Assembly (NCBI GenBank): GCA_934716785.1
Contig: CAKUYM010000019.1
Location: forward strand, 1-28,437
Length of the DNA: 28,437 bases
Reading direction: 5' to 3'
Source of the DNA: an uncultured Bacteroides sp.
GTDB taxonomy: Bacteria; Bacteroidota; Bacteroidia; Bacteroidales; Bacteroidaceae
Shown: one piece after another, positions 23,070 to 28,437 of the stretch
Layout: each line of letters starts with the position of its first letter
How positions within the stretch are numbered: position 1 is the stretch's first letter
Made by a program: the position numbers and the translations under genes
Notes under the pieces: model-generated
What the model was told of the DNA's origin: nothing
What the model saw: only the letters and a program-made list of their open reading frames with translations
The model's database searches: none

Positions 23070-25856
23070 ATGAAGAGATATATAATCATAGCATTCATCG
23101 GCAGTTTTACAGTTCCTACATTCGCACAGGAACAGGAGAGAGACAGCTTGCCGGATATAGTGCAAATGGGGTATCAGATAGAAATACCCCGAAAGAATGT
23201 TGCCGGTTCTGCAAGAAGCGTTGACAGCAAGACACTTGACAAGTCACCTGAAATTGATTTCACCAAAGTACTGTACGGCAAGATAGCCGGGCTGAATGTG
23301 TATCAAGGAAGAGGACCTACGGTAGCAAACAATACCCAGCTCCAAATTCGTGGACGCAATCCTCTTATCTTGGTAGACGGTTTTCCACGTGATATATATG
23401 ATATCACCAATTCGGAGATTGAGTCTGTTCAGGTACTGAAAGATGCGGTTGCATCTGCCCTCTACGGAGTAAGGGGAGCCAACGGTGTCATACTTGTCAC
23501 TACCAAGCATGGACATGACGATAAGCTGAAGGTCACCGCCAAATACCAGTATGGTATCAGTACGCAATTCCGCAAGCCACAATTCGTAGATGCATATACA
23601 TACGCCAACAGCCTCAACACAGCATTGACACTCGACGGACTGGAAACACGCTATCAACCCAATGAACTGGAGGCTTTTAGAAATAATTCCTATCCGTATG
23701 AGTATCCGAATGTGAACTGGTGGAACGAAGCATACAACAAGACGGCCGACAATCACCGCCTGAACCTGACTTTCGACGGTGGCAGCAACCGCTTCCGCTA
23801 TTATTCCGTCATCGACTATATGCATAGCAAAGCATTCTATAAGAACAATCAAACTGATGATCGATACAGTACCAAGCCTTCGGATGTACGTCTAAATATC
23901 CGTACCAACATTGATGTAGACTTGACTTCAAGTACCTTCTTCAAAATCGGTATCCTCGGAAAAATACAGGAATTCAATAGTCCTTGGTATATTGCCAATG
24001 AGGGCAACGATAAATTTGCAGAGATTATCTATGGTACCCCTTCTGCCGCATTCCCCATCCGTCATGCAGACGGAACATATGGAGGAAACAGCACATATGG
24101 AGCAAACAACCCTGTTGCCCTGCTCGAAAGTACAGGCAACTGTCGGCTTACCTTCGGAACGCTATTGGCCAATGCTACCCTTAAACAGGAATTAAATGTA
24201 GTATTGAAAGGACTTTCGGCAGAGGTATCCATAGCATTCGACAACTCCGGTTCTATGTATGACACAGCTGTTAAAGAATATAAATATATGGATGCACAGG
24301 CTTCAATGCTTACCGACGGCACCTTAGTGACAACTCCCATCACTTACGGAAAAAACTCGGAAACTCTGAACCACGGCAACTCCCGATTCAACTCACTTTA
24401 TATACGCTCCAACATTCAGGCGAAAATCAATTACCTAATGAAAAGGGAAGCACATGATCTGAACGCATCACTTATCTACGAACAGCAATCCTATACTGCC
24501 AATGTAAGAAATAACGGGAGCAAAAGGCAATCTGGCTTATTATACGCCACGTATATGTATGACAACCGTTATGCACTGAACGGAGTACTTAACTATTCCG
24601 GTACAGCGTATTTGCCAGAAGGTGATCGTTTCCGACTGTATCCGGCGGTTTCTGCCGCATGGATTATATCCAACGAGAAATTTTTGAAGAATGTCGAAGC
24701 GCTCAATCAACTCAGGCTATACGCTTCATACGGAGTATCCGGATGGGATGGCAACATGCAACATGAGCTTTATCGGCAGTCCTATGGCAGCACAAACGGT
24801 GGAACTTATTATTTCACCGACAATGCCGGAGAATACTACGGACTGGCAGAAGGAGCGCTTCCTGTAGAAAACCTCACAACCGAGAAAATCAAAAAGGTTA
24901 CATATGGTATGGAAGCCTATATTTTCAACAACCGGCTATCTCTCTATCTGGAAGGATTTTATGAAAGAAGAAGTGATATCCTTATCAATGGATCCTCTTC
25001 TGTCTCCGGCATTATCGGTATCGGTGTAGGTAAGTTAAATGCCGGTATCACTGACTACAAAGGATTTGATGCCTCTCTTGCATGGAAAGATCGGATAGGC
25101 AAAAATTTCGGTTATAGTATTGGTACTAATCTCTCTTATCTGAATACAAAGATCATTCGCGATGGTCAAGAGTACCAACAATATGACTACTTGTATACCC
25201 AAGGAAACCGGGTAGGACAGAGATATGGATTGGAAGTAATCGGCTTTTTTCACGACCAAACAGAGATTAACAATAGTCCTGTCCAGACCTTCTCTACCAT
25301 CCGTCCGGGAGATATCAAATACAAGGACCAAAATGGTGACAACAAAATCGACGAACAGGATATAGTCAAGATGTTCGGTTCCGACGCACCAAGGTTCTAT
25401 TTTGGTGTGAATATGTTCGCCTCTTACAAAAACTTCGAGATTTCTGCTGATTTTCAAGGAATGACAGGTGTCACCGCCAATCTGATGGATTCACCATTAT
25501 ACAAGCCATTGGTAGAAAACGGGAATATCTCCCAAACCTTCCTCGACAGGGAGATTCCATGGACACCGGAAACCGCGTCCAAAGCAACCGTACCCCGGCT
25601 TACGACTCTTGCGAACGCCAACAACTACCGTGCGAACTCACTGTGGTACAGAGACGGCTCATTTATCAAGCTCAGAGACCTGTATATCTGCTATACATTC
25701 CCTAAAGAAATGGTTCGTTTTGCGGATATGAAAGTTTATCTGCAAGGAAGCAACCTCTTCTCGTTGGATAATATCGGTTTCACCGACCCGGAACAGTTAG
25801 GGGCAGTATATCCTAATGCACGTACCTACTGGATGGGAGTCAAATTCAACTTTTAA
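23070..25856 (+). CDS. SusC-like TonB-dependent transporter without N-terminal extension (second pair)
   Basis: This 928-residue protein has a signal peptide ending TFAQ (residue 20). Unlike the first SusC it has no carboxypeptidase-regulatory-like domain. About eight residues after the signal peptide comes a diverged TonB-box-like PDIVQMGYQ (28-36), and then the plug starts directly: KVLYGKIAGLNVYQGRGP, LQIRGRNPLILVDGFPRDIY, VQVLKDAVASALYGVRGANGVILVTT. The barrel ends YWMGVKFNF. The calcium-loop-like DQNGDNKIDEQD is at 753-764. It is 131 residues shorter than the first SusC. It starts 32 bases after the first SusD gene and is followed 21 bases later by its own SusD. It is probably a second transporter for a different fragment size or sulfation pattern of the same glycan class; that is inference. 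Confidence 0.93.
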   Translation: MKRYIIIAFIGSFTVPTFAQEQERDSLPDIVQMGYQIEIPRKNVAGSARSVDSKTLDKSPEIDFTKVLYGKIAGLNVYQGRGPTVANNTQLQIRGRNPLILVDGFPRDIYDITNSEIESVQVLKDAVASALYGVRGANGVILVTTKHGHDDKLKVTAKYQYGISTQFRKPQFVDAYTYANSLNTALTLDGLETRYQPNELEAFRNNSYPYEYPNVNWWNEAYNKTADNHRLNLTFDGGSNRFRYYSVIDYMHSKAFYKNNQTDDRYSTKPSDVRLNIRTNIDVDLTSSTFFKIGILGKIQEFNSPWYIANEGNDKFAEIIYGTPSAAFPIRHADGTYGGNSTYGANNPVALLESTGNCRLTFGTLLANATLKQELNVVLKGLSAEVSIAFDNSGSMYDTAVKEYKYMDAQASMLTDGTLVTTPITYGKNSETLNHGNSRFNSLYIRSNIQAKINYLMKREAHDLNASLIYEQQSYTANVRNNGSKRQSGLLYATYMYDNRYALNGVLNYSGTAYLPEGDRFRLYPAVSAAWIISNEKFLKNVEALNQLRLYASYGVSGWDGNMQHELYRQSYGSTNGGTYYFTDNAGEYYGLAEGALPVENLTTEKIKKVTYGMEAYIFNNRLSLYLEGFYERRSDILINGSSSVSGIIGIGVGKLNAGITDYKGFDASLAWKDRIGKNFGYSIGTNLSYLNTKIIRDGQEYQQYDYLYTQGNRVGQRYGLEVIGFFHDQTEINNSPVQTFSTIRPGDIKYKDQNGDNKIDEQDIVKMFGSDAPRFYFGVNMFASYKNFEISADFQGMTGVTANLMDSPLYKPLVENGNISQTFLDREIPWTPETASKATVPRLTTLANANNYRANSLWYRDGSFIKLRDLYICYTFPKEMVRFADMKVYLQGSNLFSLDNIGFTDPEQLGAVYPNARTYWMGVKFNF

Positions 25857-25877
25857 CATGAAATACGATTAAGATAT

Positions 25878-27563
25878 ATGAAAATTAAACATATTATATT
25901 AGCATGCAGTTCTGCCATCATACTCGCATCCTGCAATTTTTTGGATTATGATGAGACAAACGGATTGAACACCCGAGAAGACATTTACCGGTATTTCGAT
26001 AAGACCAAGCAGATGCTTACCCATGTATACACCTACATGCCGCAGGATTTCGGAGCCATTGGAGGAGCTATGAGAGACTGCGCCAGCGACGATGCCGAAT
26101 TCGGAGCAACGGGTGGCAACATACAAGATATGACCAACGGTAACTGGTCATCTATCAAAACACGCGATGATAATTGGCGTCTATACGAAGGCATCCGTGC
26201 AGCCAATGAATTTCTCCTATCACTAAAAGACGTTGACCTGTCGCGCTACGAATATGACACCAACTACGAGAACTGGGTAAAACAGCTGAATTACTTTCCG
26301 TATGAAGCACGTGTTCTTAGAGCCCACTACTTTTTTGAATTGGCACGCAGATACGGTGACATTGCCATGCCGCTGGCTGTTCTGACCACTGAAGAGGCAA
26401 ACGCCATCAGTAAAACGCCTTTCGAAGAAGTAATCGGATTTATCGTATCCGAATGTAAGGATTGCGCAAACAACCTACCTGTAACATACACCGGCCAGCC
26501 CAACAATGAAACCGGACGTATCACCAAAGGGTTTGCCATGGCTGTGAAATCAAAAGCACTGCTATATGCGGCAAGCAAGTTGCATAATCCGTCCAACAGT
26601 AAAGATAAATGGGAAGTCTCTGCCAAAGCTGCCTATGAGATTATCCATTCCGGCACATACAGCCTTGACCCAGCTGAAAAGGCAAACAATATTTCTTCAC
26701 CAGAAGTTGTCCTAATCCACATGAATGGTGCCAGTGCCGCATTCGAACGCAACAATTTCCCGATCAGGTTTACCGAAGGAACACGTGCCACTCCTACCAG
26801 TGCCACTTTCCCGTCACAAAATCTGGTAGATGCTTTCCAAACCGTCAATGGCTATCCCGTTACCCTAACCGATAACGGTTGGGAATGTGGAGATCCAGCC
26901 TTCAACCCACAACACCCGTATGCCAATCGTGATCCACGTTTCGAACGTACCATCCTTGCCAACGGCATGAAATTCAAGGGTTCGGAAATTGCAGTATATA
27001 AAGGTGGAAGTGACTACACTTCTATTTCCGAAGGCGGCTCTCCCACCGGTTATTTCCTGCGGAGATATATCCAAGAAACTACTCACTTCGAAAAGGACAA
27101 AGAAGTAGTCAACAAACACCATTGGATTGTCTACCGTTATGCGGAAACCTTACTTACTTATGCAGAATCCATGGTCATGGCATTTGATAATCCTAAATAT
27201 ACAGACAATGAACTTCCGTTGTCTGCAGAATGGGCACTGAATGAAGTCAGAAGAAACGCAGGAATGCCTGATATATCGATCTCTGACCCAGACGAGTTCA
27301 TGAAGGCATTGCAGAATGAATGGCGTGTCGAGTTCGCTTTCGAGGATCACCGTTTTTGGGACATACGCAGATGGCAGATCGCAGAAAACACCCAAAAGGA
27401 ACTTTACGGGGTAAGTATCGAACAGGCAACAGACGGCACATTGAAGTTTCAACGGACACTTTATAAAAGCAGAAAATGGAATCAACGAATGTATCTCTAT
27501 CCTATCCCGCAAAGCGAATTATTTAAAAATGTGAACCTGAATCCCCAAAATACGGGATGGTAA
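25878..27563 (+). CDS. SusD-like surface glycan-binding lipoprotein (second pair)
   Basis: This 561-residue lipoprotein has lipobox LASC (cysteine 19) followed by NFLDYDETNGLNTREDIYRY, a common SusD N-terminus. Helical segments WRLYEGIRAANEFLLSL and VLRAHYFFELARRYGDIAMPL belong to the RagB/SusD N-terminal domain. The C-terminal signature is present: WIVYRYAETLLTYAESMVMA, WALNEVRRNAGMPDIS, ALQNEWRVEFAFEDHRFWDIRRW, ending LNPQNTGW. It acts as lid and binding partner for the preceding SusC (gap 21 bases). It is clearly diverged from the first SusD, so the tandem pairs are not a recent duplication. The BACON-repeat lipoprotein gene follows after 42 bases in the same operon. Confidence 0.95.
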   Translation: MKIKHIILACSSAIILASCNFLDYDETNGLNTREDIYRYFDKTKQMLTHVYTYMPQDFGAIGGAMRDCASDDAEFGATGGNIQDMTNGNWSSIKTRDDNWRLYEGIRAANEFLLSLKDVDLSRYEYDTNYENWVKQLNYFPYEARVLRAHYFFELARRYGDIAMPLAVLTTEEANAISKTPFEEVIGFIVSECKDCANNLPVTYTGQPNNETGRITKGFAMAVKSKALLYAASKLHNPSNSKDKWEVSAKAAYEIIHSGTYSLDPAEKANNISSPEVVLIHMNGASAAFERNNFPIRFTEGTRATPTSATFPSQNLVDAFQTVNGYPVTLTDNGWECGDPAFNPQHPYANRDPRFERTILANGMKFKGSEIAVYKGGSDYTSISEGGSPTGYFLRRYIQETTHFEKDKEVVNKHHWIVYRYAETLLTYAESMVMAFDNPKYTDNELPLSAEWALNEVRRNAGMPDISISDPDEFMKALQNEWRVEFAFEDHRFWDIRRWQIAENTQKELYGVSIEQATDGTLKFQRTLYKSRKWNQRMYLYPIPQSELFKNVNLNPQNTGW

Positions 27564-27605
27564 CCCATTATCCATTTATACATCAATAATAAAACAATAC
27601 ATTAT

Positions 27606-28437
27606 ATGAAAAAGTTATCATTTTATACAATAATATTATACTGTCTGGCAACGGCATGTACACTCAGCCTAAATTCGTGTCAAGAATTCAACATCGATTC
27701 TCAAACAGAGTATCCTCCCCTGTTGGAGACCGATGCACAGGAGGAATATAGCATTCTGGCAGAATCACCACGCACGATTGTTTTTAATATCAGTTCCAAC
27801 ACTCCATGGAGAATCAAGAGCGACAAAAGCTGGTGTATTCCCACTCCTGCAATGAGTTCAGCCAGTTCTCTCGTTGCAGAAATCAGTGTCAATATTGAAG
27901 AGTACGCAGATGAACAGAGTAACCGTACAGCTACCCTAACCATCACGGCAGACGGAGTGGAAGGGAACAAAGAGATCAAAATTACACAAGCCTCCAAAGG
28001 AGCATTGATTGTAACCAGTTTTGCTGAGGATTTTCCAAGTGCAGGAAGCACGGGAACATTCTCTATTAAGGCCAATAAAGCATGGAAAATCATTAATACA
28101 GCAGGATGGTTGTCACTCAATGTAGAAGAAGGAACCGGCACTGGAGAGAAAGTTATAATTGAAGCTACTACACTACCAAATACAGGTTTGAAGCGTTCTA
28201 CAACACTAACAATTACCTCCAACGGAAAAGAAGAGCAAATAGTAGTTATACAAAAGGGAGGAGTCACATTAGAATTTGGAGATATGACTCCGGAAGACCT
28301 CATATTCGACGGAGGTATGGATAAAGAAAGCAAAAACTATCTCGTTATTGCAGAAGCCGTTGACTATGAGGTCACATCCGATGCTGCTTGGTTGAAAGTG
28401 GAGAAAGATGAAGATAATAACATAAAAGCTATTAGCC
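27606..28437 (+). CDS. Lipoprotein with tandem BACON-type domains, 3' end beyond the window
   Basis: The open frame from ATG 27606 runs off the right edge (277 full codons). The signal peptide ends in lipobox LNSC (cysteine 25). Three related beta-sandwich segments follow: about 45-130 (FNISSNTPWRIKSDKSWC ... ATLTITADGVEGNKEIKITQAS), about 133-218 (TGTFSIKANKAWKIINTAGW ... TTLTITSNGKEEQIVVIQKG), and a third beginning near 222 (YEVTSDAAWLKVEKDED). The W-x-I/L core and closing strand match BACON (Bacteroidetes-associated carbohydrate-binding often N-terminal) domains. The protein is probably surface-exposed, and the unseen C-terminus may be a glycan-binding or catalytic module. By synteny with the chondroitin locus it could be a surface binding protein or the surface lyase (PL29, BT3328); this cannot be decided here. 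It is in operon with the second SusD gene. Confidence 0.88.
   Translation, partial: MKKLSFYTIILYCLATACTLSLNSCQEFNIDSQTEYPPLLETDAQEEYSILAESPRTIVFNISSNTPWRIKSDKSWCIPTPAMSSASSLVAEISVNIEEYADEQSNRTATLTITADGVEGNKEIKITQASKGALIVTSFAEDFPSAGSTGTFSIKANKAWKIINTAGWLSLNVEEGTGTGEKVIIEATTLPNTGLKRSTTLTITSNGKEEQIVVIQKGGVTLEFGDMTPEDLIFDGGMDKESKNYLVIAEAVDYEVTSDAAWLKVEKDEDNNIKAIS

Noticed and set aside
23244..23852. 202-codon open frame on the minus strand
   Set aside because: It lies entirely within the plug and early barrel coding region of the second SusC gene and resembles no family I know.
27701..28333. 210-codon open frame on the minus strand
   Set aside because: It is antisense to the BACON lipoprotein, which has a signal peptide, lipobox and recognisable domains; the antisense product has no such features.

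Overview
The window looks like a Bacteroides chromosome, close to B. thetaiotaomicron or B. ovatus. The evidence is SusC/SusD-like pairs, a hybrid two-component regulator with an AraC output domain, Bacteroidetes fimbrillin lipoproteins, BACON repeats, and promoter -7 boxes of the Bacteroides type (TAnnTTTG). No rRNA, tRNA, CRISPR array, transposase or integrase gene was seen.

Region 1 (1-4618, minus strand) is a fimbria-like surface-structure operon. In transcription order it holds an OmpA-like/DUF3575 outer-membrane protein that is broken by a one-base frameshift, a DUF5119-type lipoprotein, a fimbrillin-family lipoprotein, and a larger fimbrillin-like lipoprotein with a C-terminal DUF1566-like module (a possible tip adhesin). 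The start of a further gene runs off the left edge. This operon is much more GC-rich (lines near 60%) than the rest of the window, which suggests transfer. Its upstream region (4619-4958) holds three GTCGTTT-type repeats inside an 11-bp inverted repeat.

Region 2 (4959-11333, plus strand) holds an AAA-ATPase-like/PD-(D/E)XK protein with its own promoter. A two-gene unit follows: a roughly 1,000-residue exported TPR protein and an outer-membrane beta-barrel resembling a TonB-dependent receptor without a plug. A bidirectional hairpin terminator (11347-11390) separates it from the convergent regulator gene.

Region 3 (11399-28437) is a polysaccharide utilization locus. A minus-strand hybrid sensor/regulator (HTCS) is followed, across a 1-kb divergent intergenic region, by a plus-strand operon of a Ser-type sulfatase, SusC-like and SusD-like proteins, a second SusC/SusD pair, and a lipoprotein with BACON repeats cut by the right edge. 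The order HTCS, sulfatase, tandem SusCD resembles, from memory, the chondroitin sulfate/hyaluronan locus of B. thetaiotaomicron (BT3334 HTCS, BT3333 sulfatase and downstream genes). If so, surface SusCD complexes import sulfated glycosaminoglycan fragments, the periplasmic sulfatase desulfates them, and the HTCS senses the resulting saccharide and activates the operon. The substrate is inferred from synteny and from the presence of a sulfatase, not read directly.

The least explained DNA is the 15500-16534 intergenic region. A 46-50-bp sequence occurs twice, once upstream of each divergent promoter, and so is a candidate HTCS operator. Between the copies lie a 21-bp palindrome, 21-bp-periodic repeats, a 16-bp-stem hairpin and a 13-bp inverted-repeat pair.
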